Assembly (NCBI GenBank): GCA_950295325.1
Contig: OX485808.1
Coordinates: 17,196,527-17,260,526, forward strand
Length of the DNA: 64,000 nucleotides
Origin: Polytrichum commune
Taxonomy: Eukaryota > Streptophyta > Polytrichopsida > Polytrichales > Polytrichaceae
Direction of reading: 5' to 3'
A program made the position numbers and the translations under genes. Below, one piece after another: positions 52,601-63,860 of this stretch. Under the pieces are notes generated by a model. That model had not been told where the DNA came from. It was given only the letters and a program-made list of their open reading frames with translations, and ran no database searches. The stretch's first letter is position 1; the number at the start of each line of letters is the position of its first letter.

Positions 52601-54627
52601 ACTTGAAAAAAAGGAAGTATATTAATTTTAAAATGATAATATAATTGGAAATTATTTGCAATGCTTATTTTTTGTCAGGTTTAGGTGTGCTGACCTTACA
52701 GGATGTGACTTGAGCTAACTGTCACTCCTTAACTCTCATCTTTCTGTAAATCTTACCTGACTGCGCCAGTTGCTGAGATTGTGCTCTCCCACTCCTTTTA
52801 AAGGCATCACTACCGAGACACGTGGCAGCTTCTGTTGAGCTGAATGCTCCAAGTCATCGACATTGGGATACAGAAAAGCAAGGCTATTGCCTGCTGCTTC
52901 TGCAGCACGTATCCGACGCAACTCCTGAGCCCTAATCAGATTGGCAGCAATTCAAATCAGAGCCAAAACCTCACTCACCAACACGTAAGTGTGCACTCAA
53001 CATGGTGTCACAAGCACCTAGCTTCCAAAAAAAAAGCTAAAATGCCAGAAGAAAAATCACAAAATGCACTGTCTACTGGATTGCAAGCCAAAAGGAGAGG
53101 AGCACCTTACTACTGAATTGTACGCCCAACCAGCTGCAAGCGTCAAGTAGATCAGACAGCCCTGAAATCAAACCTAACCACTTCAGATCCCTTCCTTTCT
53201 TCCAAACCCGCTGAGTACATTCATTCCGCCATGACCACATTCAGTCCCGGCCACATTCTAGCTACTTGCAAACACTGACTACTTCATCCCATCTGCCTCT
53301 ACCCCAACAACTCTCATCCCACAAACACCAAAAACCCTCATCACTCCCACTCTCAATCTCTCCCCCCACATCCTATTTCCTCAACCTCCCACCATTTCAC
53401 ACAACCCATGTGAACAAACCCAAAGACAAGGATGCATACCAACCCTAAACCAATACTACAAGGTAGGGAAAATGTAGACTGGGATACAACCGCTTCCCAG
53501 TTCAATCAATGCAGGACTAAGATGAATGTCAGTTGTGTAGCACCAGCTGGAGTGCAATGTCTTATACCATAAACCTCAGCCCACTTCACAACACTTATCT
53601 ATCACTACAAGATGGAAGAAGTTTGCAGTCAGGGATGCAGATGGTTCCATTTTCTTCACTCAAATGCAGGACTGAAGTAAATGTGAGATGTGAACCCATA
53701 TGAGAAAAACCAGTATAGAAGGATGCATACCAACCATAAAACCATCACTACAAGCCATGGAAAATGCAGCCTGGAATACAACCGCTTCCCAATTCAATCA
53801 ATGCAGGACTAAGATGAATGTAAGTTGTGTGGCATCAGCTGGAGTTACAGTTTCCTGTACCCTAAACCTCAAGTCCACTTCATAAACTCACCAATCACTA
53901 CAACGTGCTTCGCTCAAATGCAGGACTGAGGTGTGCATGTGAGATGTAAACCCATATGAAGAAACCACGACACACAGGATGCATACCAACCCTGAACCCA
54001 TCACAACAAGCTATGGACAATGCAGCTTGGGAAGCCACCGCTTCCCAATTCACTGAATGCAGGACTAAAATGTACGTAAGTTGTGTATCATCATCTGGAA
54101 TTGCAATGTCTTGTACCCCAAACCTCAAGCTCACTTCACAAATACTATCAATCACCAGAAGACGAAAGAATTTTGCAGCCAAGGATGCAGATGGTTCCCT
54201 TTTCCTTCACTCAATACAGGACTGAGGTATGTGAGATGTGAACCCATATGAAGAAACCATAATGCAAAGGAAGCATACCAACCCTAAACCCATCACTATA
54301 AGCTATGGAAAATGCAGCTTGGGATGCAACCGCTTCCCAGTTCGATGAATGCAGGACTAAAATGTATGTAAGTTGTGTCTCATCATCTGGAGTTGCAATG
54401 TCTTGTACCCCAAACCTCAAGTCCACTTCACAAAAATCATCAATCACCGCAAGATGAAAAACATTTGCAGCCTAGAATGTAGATAGTTCACTTTTCCTTC
54501 ACTCAATGCGGGACTGAAGTGAATTTGAGATGTGAGATTGTACCTTGAGCTGGAATGCAATGGCGACCGGATGGCAGCAAATGGCACTCGCCCATAGAAG
54601 CCATCTGTCTACACTTTCCATCATCAT
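46639..54627 (-). CDS. GCS: Ceramide glucosyltransferase, complete 14-exon gene
   Basis: Transfers glucose from UDP-glucose to ceramide, giving glucosylceramide at ER/Golgi membranes. Exons, first to last: 54544-54627, 53106-53161, 52757-52931, 52120-52221, 51736-51807, 51324-51440, 50663-50740, 50426-50494, 50096-50192, 49044-49122, 48724-48932, 48290-48435, 47944-48066, 46639-46797. They join in frame through GT-AG introns into 521 codons plus TGA; the Arabidopsis enzyme is about 520. The start is the first of three ATGs in a row. Residues 29-46 form an N-terminal membrane anchor. The GT21 catalytic part follows: PRVSVVMPLKG in exon 3, FVVES in exon 4, LDDDV at 179-183 in exon 6, GGYSDDMTLAA near 271-280 in exon 9, and RYWNYLRKQ at 310-318, where animal enzymes have (Q/R)XXRW. 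Exons 11-13 hold hydrophobic membrane segments and VDNFLYPVSAVYSH. The last exon (IQRGSRRWK onward) is the least certain by family comparison, though its acceptor, frame and stop fit. No frameshift or premature stop was found. Confidence 0.95.
49610..49930 (+). repeat. Dispersed repeat family E in GCS intron 9
   Basis: Matches 19120-19400: both contain TTGTCAATTTT, CACTTTATCTCATACAAAA or CACCTTATCCCACACAAAA, GACCACAATGAGT or GACCATAATGAGT, and GTAAGAGAT, in the same order. Diverged, no coding frame; it makes intron 9 one of the longer GCS introns. Confidence 0.6.
50985..51250 (+). repeat. Dispersed repeat family D in GCS intron 6
   Basis: Shares GTGAAGATTCTCAAGCT, CATAGTCCAATCTC, an ACATGTC..TTTGG.GT block and TAGATCCACAC with copies at 45588-45850 and 56270-56530. 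A partial copy lies at 45018-45155, and a partial reverse-orientation copy in TAF10 intron 2 (62470-62620). It contains a C10 run. No coding capacity was recognised. Confidence 0.6.
53400..54537. repeat. Four-unit tandem repeat in GCS intron 1
   Basis: Four diverged head-to-tail units of about 256-293 bp, anchored on a shared AACCCATATGA-like start at about 53401, 53694, 53950 and 54241. Each contains GATGCATACCAACC, a GCAGGACTAA segment and a TTCACTCAATGCAGGACTGA-like end. The last unit runs up to the exon-1 splice donor, so the array seems to have grown from sequence next to exon 1. On the minus strand units 3 and 4 have open frames giving similar peptides, but the same frame has stops in units 1 and 2, which argues against coding. 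The array fills most of the intron. Confidence 0.85.
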
Positions 54628-56269
54628 TTCGGTGCGCTAGTCCTCCGATCCGGACCTCCACTCTGCCGCACCCACCCTCACCATGTCCATTCTACATACA
54701 CTAGTAACCCTAATAACCATTCAGTTCCCAACAATAAGTGAAGTTCCCAAGTACTTCCCAAGTGAAAATGGATGTATTCTAAATGTATATTATATAGATG
54801 AAAGAAATTCTAGCATTAACAAACTCTTTAATATGACAAAACGGAGATACTATATGTTGCATTATCGAGTGTTGTAGTTGTATAAAAGAGGGAGTTTTGA
54901 ACTAAAAAGTTTGGTCTCGTAAAAATGTGTCGTAATGTTGAGGGTGTCGTATAAATGAGTGCCATATTAACGAGGTTGGACTATACCAACATGTAATTTC
55001 TTTAAAAATCAATAAGAAGATAATGTTACCTACTTATTTACCTTAATTTGGATGTATTATAGAGGTGGAACATTTTCAAATAAATTATTGTCATGAAAGA
55101 AGTTCTAAAACATTGCCATACACATTTTATTTTTTTATCAATGTAATTTTATTAAATATCAATACAATGGTCATTTAGGGGGTAAGGTTTCTACTATGGC
55201 TGGCTTTGACCATTTAGTGAAGTAGTCCAGTGGACTTCTCCTCTTGGTGAAGTTGTCCAATACACTTCTCCTCTAGGTGGTTACACTACGGCCGGTCAAG
55301 ACTTCTTAAAGCATTATTTTATTGTCTTTTCATCTTCTCCAGCATACCACCCCTCGCCTCAAACAACCATGTCTTCAGCGAAAATTCTTGATTGGCCAGT
55401 GCACTTCTCCACCGTAGTGTAAAGCGGCCCTTATTTGCCACCTGACATCATCATCCAGGTCTCCCACTTGACATAGTGAATCTTATATAATATATTTCAA
55501 GAAGAGACAGGCACAAGTCCCATTACATTTCGATTTGATATGAAGGAGAATGATGCTCCAAGGTGAATTCTATCCTCGTAGAGATCACAAAGAGTTGAGC
55601 GAGGAGGCAAGTTTTCTTGCCCATGGGTGTTGCCCCTCGTAAGGATCAGCTATGTTTAGTAGTTTGGGCAACAACCCAAAGCAAACATGCTTTAAAGATG
55701 GCATCCAATTTCAATATGTGAGGCACCCATCATCTAGTCAATGAATTTTGACCTCCTCTAAAAGAGGCATATAAACTTCAAATTTGAAAACTCAAATTTT
55801 CAAATGTATGTATTTCAATTTGTACACGTGTGTATATCTTAATCAAAGGTCTTCATCCATCCCATCCTCCAAATTTAGAAGAAAATGATTTCACTTTGTT
55901 GTGGGTGGTGTTCTGTCCTGCGGATTGTCTATGACGATATGCTAAGGATTTTTACTCAACTTTGCGACTATTGGATCTTCTCAAATTTTGTTGGAATAAT
56001 GATTATTTTGTTCCCACACCTTCATTATGAAGTTGACCTCTACAAGCAAGTGGCCAATCAAAACAAATGATAATGATAGTGAGCTCAAATGCAATCAACA
56101 TCAAAGGTGGTATGAGAATTCCAAGTTCATTGGAATGCACCCCGGGGCAAAAAAGGTTGACGTAAACACACGCGTAAACGTGTGTTATATTCAAATACTT
56201 TTCACTTTTGCACTCACTTCTCATAAAATATCCAAATCGTGCCAATATGCATTTGCCTTGTAGTTGTTA

Positions 56270-56530
56270 GAGCTCCTACTACTATCTTATCAATTGTCAA
56301 AGTAAAGATGCTCATGCTCATTAAGTGGTCATATAGATTCTCCCAATTATGTTGACTATTGAACCTAAAATAGTCAACATATGTTGAACACACATCTTTT
56401 TGGTAGTCCAATCTTTTTTAAACACACATCTTTTTGGGTGTCAATCGTTAGATCCGCACCTAACCCCGGACCACTTAAATATAGGTGTCCAAATTATTGC
56501 TACGTGTGAATTAGGCATGTCTACCTTTCA
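56270..56530 (+). repeat. Dispersed repeat family D copy
   Basis: Contains GTAAAGATGCTCATGCTCAT, TAGTCCAATC, GTTAGATCCGCACC and ATAGGTGTCCAA in the same order as the other copies. It also has a local doubling of an ACACACATCTTTTTGG segment near 56380-56440. Confidence 0.55.
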
Positions 56531-58439
56531 TCCATGCAATTAACACATTGTCATTGTAAATGGTTACATAAATGGGACATAGTAGTGTAACTCTCCCTAT
56601 GGTAACTACAGATGTGTCATTTTAAGCATACGAGCATAATTAATATTGTTGAATTGAAATTGCCTTCATTTGTTTTGGGTCTTGATAATAATTGAAAGAG
56701 GAGGTCATATTGTCTTAGCATGTGGTTTTCATGCATCATATAAATGGCCTACAAATTCTCAAAGTGTTGATTATATGTGTATCTAAGGGGTTGGGTGCTT
56801 GAGAGGTGGAGTTGTGGGTGGTTGGGCCAATTGTGATAGCAGGTGGAGTTTGTAGTGAAAAAACATTCATGTTTGTTTGGGGTGGATTGGTATAGGGAGA
56901 GGAGAGTGTGGGGTGGCCATGGCTTAGTGGGGCAATAAATTATGTAGGATTGGTGGGATTTATGATACATATAAATTGTAAAGGTGGGATGAACATGCAA
57001 CATTGGCCCTTAAGCATTTGAAAGATAATTATCAAGATAATTATTTTATAATGATTGTTGGGCATCTAGATGTACATTGTAGTTCAATTTAGGGCTCCAA
57101 ATATAATGATAGTCCTTATAAGGAAGACTAGTTAAGTGTTATATGGTTCTAGATGTCACTTAGAATTGCAATATTAACATACAAATACAAACATAAAGTT
57201 GTTAGGTAGACGAGGTATAATCCAACAACATACGGAAGCTCTCATGTGTTAGTCCATTATAAATGAATTCAACATACACTTTCTTCATTAGGCAATTGGT
57301 TAATATGGCTTAATTTGTATGGAAAAGCATAAGCTTGAGCCGCTGTTACAGTCAATTGTGATGTCATAGTAATGATTTTGCATCTGCAACCAAGGGCACC
57401 TTTGTCAAGGACTTCATATGAGGGAAGCTAACATGTAAGCGATGAGCAATGAGCACTAGCATGAGAGATAATATTTAGCATCAAAATTTATTTTATCAAG
57501 TTCAAATAATTTGGCTATAAATGTCCAATGCATAGGGACATTTGACCTTTGAGAAATGAACCATGTTACCATGGAGTTTATGCTCTACAACCTGTCAAGG
57601 AGTCTATTACCTTGTAATCAACCTTTTTGTAAATCTAGAAATAAGTCATATATTACCAAACAACGTGAATGTTAGTATGAGGGCCTTGAAAATAACTACA
57701 ATTACTTGTATATATTGAATAATCATAATATATATAATATATCAACAATTTACAAACAACACATATTCATTATATATTGTTGATTGTTAATGCTCGACAA
57801 CAATTACCATGCTACATGATGTGCATGACCTTGTTGTAGTTTAAAATCAAGGTTGCATACATGAAGGTGTACATGTTTGACTTGTAGTCAACCTTGCATA
57901 GATACATGAATACATGATTCACATGTTTGTAGTGTACCCATTGGCATTTCTTCCCACCGTGGCTTTAAAACATCCTAGTATAGTTGGAGCAAGTGTCTCA
58001 CATGTGCATTGTGGGATATTGATGATGAGCACAAAGTTAGTCTTATTGTTGTAAAAGGTACCTTATCCCGGGTATAGGATTGCCATAACATGGATGGCAC
58101 AACATCCATTGTAAATATTGAACTCTATCATTTGTTCCTAATATGCTTTGTAGTAAGTGCATATGGATTGCAACAAGTTGTCTTGGAGTACCATGTGGTG
58201 GGGTGGGTGTTTGAATGGGATGGAACTTAGTTATGAGACTAGAAATAAAGGATGTTTAAGATAATTCCCAACAATCCATGTGGTGATAATACCTTCATGT
58301 TTCTAGAGTTTGAAACCAACATCTTCCAAATTAAATACCTCGTCCTAGGAGATGATGGTGTCAATCTTCACCCATCATGTATTTGCCCAATCACAAAAGA
58401 ATTATTCTTGCTCCTTGTCACACAATGATTGATGACCAT

Positions 58440-58890
58440 GGGTTCACTCTTCATTGGAATTCTAAATGATGTGCGTGGATGACTATGAAATAAAACCCCC
58501 AATATACGTGGAAATTATAAAGAAAAAAATACACACCTACTAAATAGGTCGTTATTATGGTTGCAATTCAAATTTGCTTTCAAACTTGAGATTTTTTTTT
58601 CATCCATATAATATAAGTCATGATAATTTGACCCTGCAACATTCATGATTCAAGCTAGGAAACTGTTAGCATCTAGATTTACCGACTTATAATTGGCCAA
58701 GTCATAAGATAAGCACAAAGTTTCTCTAAGCTTTAGGACCATGTTTTGTACATTTACCTCTACCTCAAATTTCTCAATGGTCATTTTATTTTTGGACAAA
58801 AAGAAAACTCTCTATCACCTATATTATGTAGATTAATATCTCAAAAAATCCCCTTTTTTTACACTTGTATTATTTAATAGATGGTGTCCA
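58440..58890. repeat. Dispersed repeat family A copy, internally deleted
   Basis: Starts GGTTCACTCTTCATTGGAAT and CGTGGATGACTATGAAATAA, then shares only scattered blocks with the longest copy. The region near 58890-58905 (GTGTGCACCCCCC) resembles an inverted family end. Confidence 0.45.
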
Positions 58891-59540
58891 GAGTGTGCAC
58901 CCCCCATAACCAAACTCAATATAGATGTAGTTCTATTTACGAAATTCCTTTCTCATCCCGTGTAGGTAGAAATCCTTTTGGTCATATCCCTACAAATTTG
59001 ATAATGCAATTGAGATCTCAGTCAAAACCATGTTCATTTTGATCAATGTGGTTGATTTGATCCCTCATTAAGATATTTTGATAGGAAGCAAGATTGGATT
59101 CCTTGCTAATACATAGACGGTTTCCTCAAATTTTAAACACTTGAACAAGTGCTTATGTAACTTGGTTACAAGATAAACATGTCAAGATACAATTGTAATA
59201 TCAACTTAATTATAATGATCTTCGGCCAACTCAAACACTAAAAACAAAACATGGAAAAGCTTGGGCTTTTGGAAAAACGATGCCAAGAAAGATGATCTGA
59301 GAGTTGGGCGGTGGAATATGTGGACCAAATATACGATACAAAGGAGTCTGTTGGCATCTTGAACGCAAACATGCTTGGACTTTTGAATTCAAACTTCCCA
59401 AAAAGAAAATTCACTGTTGAATGTGGATTGGTGATTTCTACACTCCTAAAAGAAGCTTCTCATGACATGATCTTGTAGCCATTATATCATGGAAAACCCT
59501 AGATTTTGAAGAATCTTCCAACCATGCCTTCAAGTCAACG

Positions 59541-59864
59541 ATGCAGTCTTTGGAACAACACGCAAGACATGAGTTTCAGTGTGAAAATCCAACATCCTAT
59601 TTTGGACCTTTTGACAATCACAAAATGTTGGTGGACCTAATTTTTGTTTGTGCAACACAACATCCTTCATCCTCCGGAGGTTGGAACATTAGAAAATATA
59701 TGCCACAACAAAAGGATTTTGATAAGTTAAAACCAAAAGTTATTGTACCAGATTACTCTTACTTCTTTAATTTGACTCCGAACCCCAAAGATAATATTAT
59801 CTATTTCGAGAAGGTGAATAGGATCAAACCAAGTAGTATGTTTGAAGATCAAATATTCAATTGA
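59541..59864 (+). CDS. Orphan open reading frame, 107 codons, doubtful
   Basis: An ATG-started frame of 107 codons with balanced composition (motifs QHARHEFQCENPTSYFGPFD and PQQKDFDKLKPKVIVPDYSY) in repeat-like sequence between GCS and TAF10, on the opposite strand to both. I do not recognise a family. It lacks low-complexity bias, so it may be a fragment of a mobile-element protein. No promoter or introns can be supported, and it may not be expressed. Confidence 0.2.
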   Translation: MQSLEQHARHEFQCENPTSYFGPFDNHKMLVDLIFVCATQHPSSSGGWNIRKYMPQQKDFDKLKPKVIVPDYSYFFNLTPNPKDNIIYFEKVNRIKPSSMFEDQIFN

Positions 59865-60347
59865 TAATCCCTTAGAATGCAAGATTTGGGCTCATCCACA
59901 CCATTTGGTCCGCACTTTGATGAAGTTTGGCCTATAGGTTCAGTGCAGTGATCACATCAAGTTAAATTGCCCTTATACTCTACATTAGAAGATTTTGTAG
60001 CTTCCCTATGTGTTGATATAATGTCATTTCCAATGATGAGCAATTTTGATCCTTGAATCTTTGCCTCAATAGTGATATGGATTCCAGTGAAAAGGACCAA
60101 TGCAATTGCAAGGGCATTAAGTTGGAAGGCAAAAACTTAAACTTGAGTGCACACGAGCTGTATTGAGTGGGAGCAAGTGCTCATTTCCGGCTGAGAAAAT
60201 GTCCAGAAAAATGGTCGCTTGTACAATTTCGGAACTAAACAGAAAACCTAAAATCAAGAAAGTGTTTTATCAATACAATTCTTAAATGTTTGTATGGGGT
60301 CATTCATATTGGACTTTATGGCAAGATATTGTTATCAAATGTGGTGC

Positions 60348-63300
60348 TTAGTCACCAATCTTGTCCTTTGGAGCACTGGCTGTCCCTGCAGCAGGAGAAT
60401 CTGCAAAATACTCTTGGCGATGCAGGTTGACTCCATACTGCAACATGTGTTTCAAAATTAAATTAGCACATGGCCAATCAATACCAAGAAAGACATGGCA
60501 CTTCCAATGTCGTTACATATGTTTGTGTTCTAGGAGTAAGAGCTGAAGAGACACCCACTAACATTAGCTAAAAAGCAAGCCTTTTAATGCGTGCTTCCTG
60601 TTTATCTATGAGAGGTCAGAACTAACAGCTAACCACAGGAGCTGAGTATGTGGGCCTTGCTCCATTTGGGGTCATTAGTGTGATGAGCCACATAAACACT
60701 TAGAAACTAAATAGCAGCACCTTATGAAAGCAAGGGACAATGAAGGGTATGGAAGCTAGGACTACAAGAACTAGGGTAGGGACCTGTTAGGTCATGTGCA
60801 CATTCCTTAAACAATCATGTCCATTGAAACTAGATTGAAGGATGCATTTGAAAAAGCAAAACCGACAAAGTAGTGTTTCTTGTGTTAGCTAGTAGTTGCA
60901 TCTCTTTTATTTCATTCATCAATTCATCACTTCTTGCATGGCTCTATTTTTTCCTTGGAAACACAGTCATAATCTTAGAGCTTTCCTAGAGCTTACTTGA
61001 ACATAATATGTATACGAGGGCCAGGGAAGACCCAAGTAAAAAAAAAGGTAAGAAAGAAGGGTGAGAAAGGGAGGAGAGGATGGAAGGTAGAATTTACTTG
61101 TGTTTGTTGGACTCTATATAGTCATCATTCCAATATTGCGGCACCTCTAAAGAATCTCTTCTTTTAAATATTAATGGGATATTGTTAAGGGAGGTCCACT
61201 ACACCGTTTATGGTTTTCAGTGTCACTTACTACTTGGAGTTACATTGTGCTATAACTTTTTTATTATAGGTCTCATTTTTTTACCATCAAAGGTCAAATT
61301 GGTTGTTTGGACACTATAGAACATTACCAGTTTTACTTGGTAAAAATTTACACTACCAATAAAATGTTATAGAAATGCGTAACTCCAAATAGTAAGTGAC
61401 ACTAAATACCATAAACGGTGTACTGGAAGCAGAGGTGAAATTCCTACGGTGTTGGAAAATGTAGAATTTATGTAAAATGCATTCTATATAGAAAAATAAT
61501 TTACAAGATTCTCACCTCACGCAAGGCCTGTGATAGATCCTCTGTTGTTAAAACCAGGCGCTTCTCCTGTGTAACCCACAGGACATCAATAAGCATTTGT
61601 TTTCAGCAGAAGCTTTAGTGCACTCCTTTCTGGATGGGTACTGATAACAAAATGTACACACCTCCCTGCACTCAGAGATGGAACATACAAGACCAACAAA
61701 CTGATCGGGACACAAATGCAAGGTGAATCATTGGAGGCACTTCATGAAGGTAAGTGAGCTGTGCATTCTAGGTGCAATCACTCTCATCTACCCCTACCCA
61801 ACAACAAAGTAACCCAGGACAAAGTACTCTCATACTACAAAACTGAGGGGAAGCACGGAACTTCCCATATCAGCAATCAAGACGAAATAAAAAGATGTCA
61901 CACCTTAGCTTGCACATGACCTTTTTTGTCCTTGGTAGGTGCGGATTGTCGAATTTTGCAATACCTGTTACAATCACCAAATTCAAGCTCAAAAGGATGT
62001 CTCTGGCCCTGGAACCAAGAGCAACACTTATGACATAGGAGTTCAATTTCCTGCAGTGACAATAAGGTTTAGTAAACTTACTGCAATGCGTCACTGGCAA
62101 TTTCTCCAACAAACTTCTGAGCAGCGATTGACACTAGCCTTGTCCTGCATTCCCAGATCAACTTCACAGTAAGTGAAAGCATCAAACAAACATTCCCTAC
62201 TACCTCCTGAGAATTCTTCACCCATGCCTGGTTCCATTGGGAAACCTGCATTAACAGGAAGAAGAGCAAAATTCTCACAGAACAACTAATCTGATTTAGT
62301 GTGTCAAGAAAATTGGTGTGCCACATTAACTAAGGTGACCTCCATGACTTGTCATGTAGCAGCAAGTGTCCCAGGTCACCTTCTCTGGTTGCCACCCAGT
62401 AATTGCAAGATCATTACATTGTCAATGATGATGATTAGTGTGGGCCACACTAAATGAGATGTATAAGGTATGAGGGTGTAATTCGGTTAGTTTTCTAAAT
62501 CAGAAACTTATATTTGATTCGTTTGTGGTTAGGTGAGGATCAAAGATCAGACTCCATAAAGACACATGTTTAAAAGAGATTGGACTTCGTCTTCAAATTC
62601 TATTCACTACTCCACACTCAATAGTGAAGACAAATTGGGTGGTCCTATGTATTCACTTAAGGAATCAAGAAACATGCACTCCCAATAACCATAACTAAAT
62701 CAGAGGAGGTCTGATTTCAATCTGATTTTTGCTGATGCTTCCTTGTAGATTTTCTAATGCAATTTACAAGTTCTATTGTGTAAATCTAATTGGTAGAAGT
62801 TGGAGAATATGAAAAACGAACCAAATAACACCCATATACCTTAGTATACCAAAATTTGGAAAGTTCAAAGCTAACAACAGTACCAAGGGATAATTCCATA
62901 CCGATGACAGGTTAACCTTCACGCATTGTAGCAAATAAATAAATAAACCAAAAAAACCAGGAAGAGGAGGTTCAGAAGAAAGGGGGCACGTACACACGAA
63001 TATCAGGACAGTGGAAGCCACTTCTGCTCAAGTAATGCTCGGCGAGTTCATCCGGAATCTGTCGCAGGCAATCAAAAAGTAAAGATCATCACCATAATGA
63101 AATTCAAAACAATTTCATCGAACGTTCACATCTCTCTCTCTCACACACACACACATATCCTCCCCAAACCCTAACAGAACGCAGAGTACATGGGCATGCA
63201 CCCAGTACTCTAAATTCCCGCACCCACCCACCCACACACACAAACAAAATAGCTTTGAGCTCATTGAGAGCCAGAAGGGGAGCAATCGCTGCTGCTGAGA

Positions 63301-63749
63301 AGCGAGTCCAAGGAAGGAGAAGAAAGAAAAGTTTGGAGAGAGAGAGACACAACGAACACCTGTCACAATATCTAGACTTATCGCAGATATTGGACAGAGG
63401 CGATGAACTTCCCACAGGGCCCTCTTGAAAACGATTAAACATCAAACTTCCGCACAGGGCGAGAGCAGTCCTTAAACCCTAACGGGCACCAGAGCACCAT
63501 AGATCCCCCACACAATTAGCCTGAAGCTGATTTGCGGGGGAATTTAATTGCTGCTGCTGCTGCTGATGATGATGATAAGCGAATGCAAGGAGGTAGGAGG
63601 AGGAAAAACAGCAAAAGAGAGAGAGTAAGCAAGGTTGTTACGGTGGGAGTGTAGTCGAGGAGCGAGGAGAGGAAGTCGAGGAGGGCGGCGTCGCTGTGGG
63701 GCTGGGCGTGGGCATCTGCCACAGCGTGCTCCCTGCTGCCCTCCGCCAT
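60348..63749 (-). CDS. TAF10: Transcription initiation factor TFIID subunit 10 (TAF10), complete 6-exon gene
   Basis: Small histone-fold subunit shared by TFIID and SAGA, acting in the nucleus in Pol II pre-initiation and co-activation. Exons, first to last: 63642-63749, 62994-63058, 62082-62144, 61904-61964, 61516-61566, 60348-60437. They join in frame with GT-AG introns into 145 codons plus TAA, close to the 134 of Arabidopsis. Exon 1 gives an acidic/Ala-rich start and DFLSSLLDYTPT (25-36). Exon 2 gives IPDELAEHYLSRSGFHCPDI, and exon 3 LVSIAAQKFVGEIASDAL; these are the conserved histone-fold helices. Exon 4 is a Lys-rich linker ending DKKGHVQAK, exon 5 is EKRLVLTTEDLSQALRE, and exon 6 is YGVNLHRQEYFADSP plus a short variable tail. 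The start is the only ATG in frame upstream of the conserved part. Introns 2 and 5 carry dispersed repeats. The next gene on the same strand (GCS) begins 5.7 kb downstream. No defect was seen. Confidence 0.95.
61195..61427. mobile_element. MITE in TAF10 intron 5
   Basis: A 233-bp element with inverted ends of about 45 bp: the left end reads TCCACTACACCGTTTATGG, and the right end, reverse-complemented, TCCAGTACACCGTTTATGG. Both continue into AGTGTCACTTACTA and TTGGAGTTAC. Its interior matches the element at 34561-34787 (for example TATAGAACATTA). It lies wholly within an intron, so it does not touch the TAF10 reading frame. Confidence 0.8.
62470..62620 (-). repeat. Partial family D copy in TAF10 intron 2
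   Basis: On the minus strand it reads AAGTCCAATCTCTTTTAAAC, then a TGTCTTTATGGAGT block and GATCCTCACCTAACCAC, matching the middle of the family D copies. Confidence 0.5.
63166..63482 (+). promoter_or_regulatory. Two telo-box motifs in TAF10 intron 1
   Basis: Two exact AAACCCTAA motifs (plant telo-box) lie at 63166-63174 and 63474-63482 inside the first intron of TAF10, together with CT and AC microsatellite runs at about 63130-63155. Telo-boxes near the 5' end of plant genes are often linked to expression in dividing cells. Function here is inference from motif and position. Confidence 0.3.
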
Positions 63750-63860
63750 AGCCGATGAGTTTACAACAACACCAGTTTCTCCTGTTTGCGTTGGGGCTTT
63801 GGGCTTCCGGGCTTCGGGTTTCGGGTTTGGGGCCTGGGGCCGATCCTATTGCCGTGCTGG
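63750..63860 (-). promoter_or_regulatory. Putative TAF10 proximal promoter/5' leader, GCCC-rich
   Basis: This is the DNA directly upstream of the TAF10 start codon, read on the minus strand. Between about 63790 and 63845 it is built of repeated GCCC-type and AAACCCGA-type motifs, clearly more GC-rich than its surroundings. Plant housekeeping genes often have GGCCCA (site II) and AAACCC elements at this place. A clear TATA box was not identified, and the transcription start cannot be set from sequence alone. Confidence 0.35.

Larger units (their letters stand above)
54628..60347. other. Spacer between GCS and TAF10
   Basis: Contains the family D copy (56270-56530), the damaged family A copy (58440-58890) and the orphan frame at 59541-59864. 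The first few hundred bases must include the GCS promoter on the minus strand, but no clear TATA box or start site was found. Confidence 0.45.

Noticed and set aside
53898-54447. Two similar minus-strand open frames (94 and 78 codons) in adjacent units, possibly a repeated protein domain
   Set aside because: They are the same frame of the GCS intron-1 tandem array. The equivalent frame in units 1 and 2 has stop codons, and no known domain is visible, so the similarity reflects duplicated DNA rather than selection.
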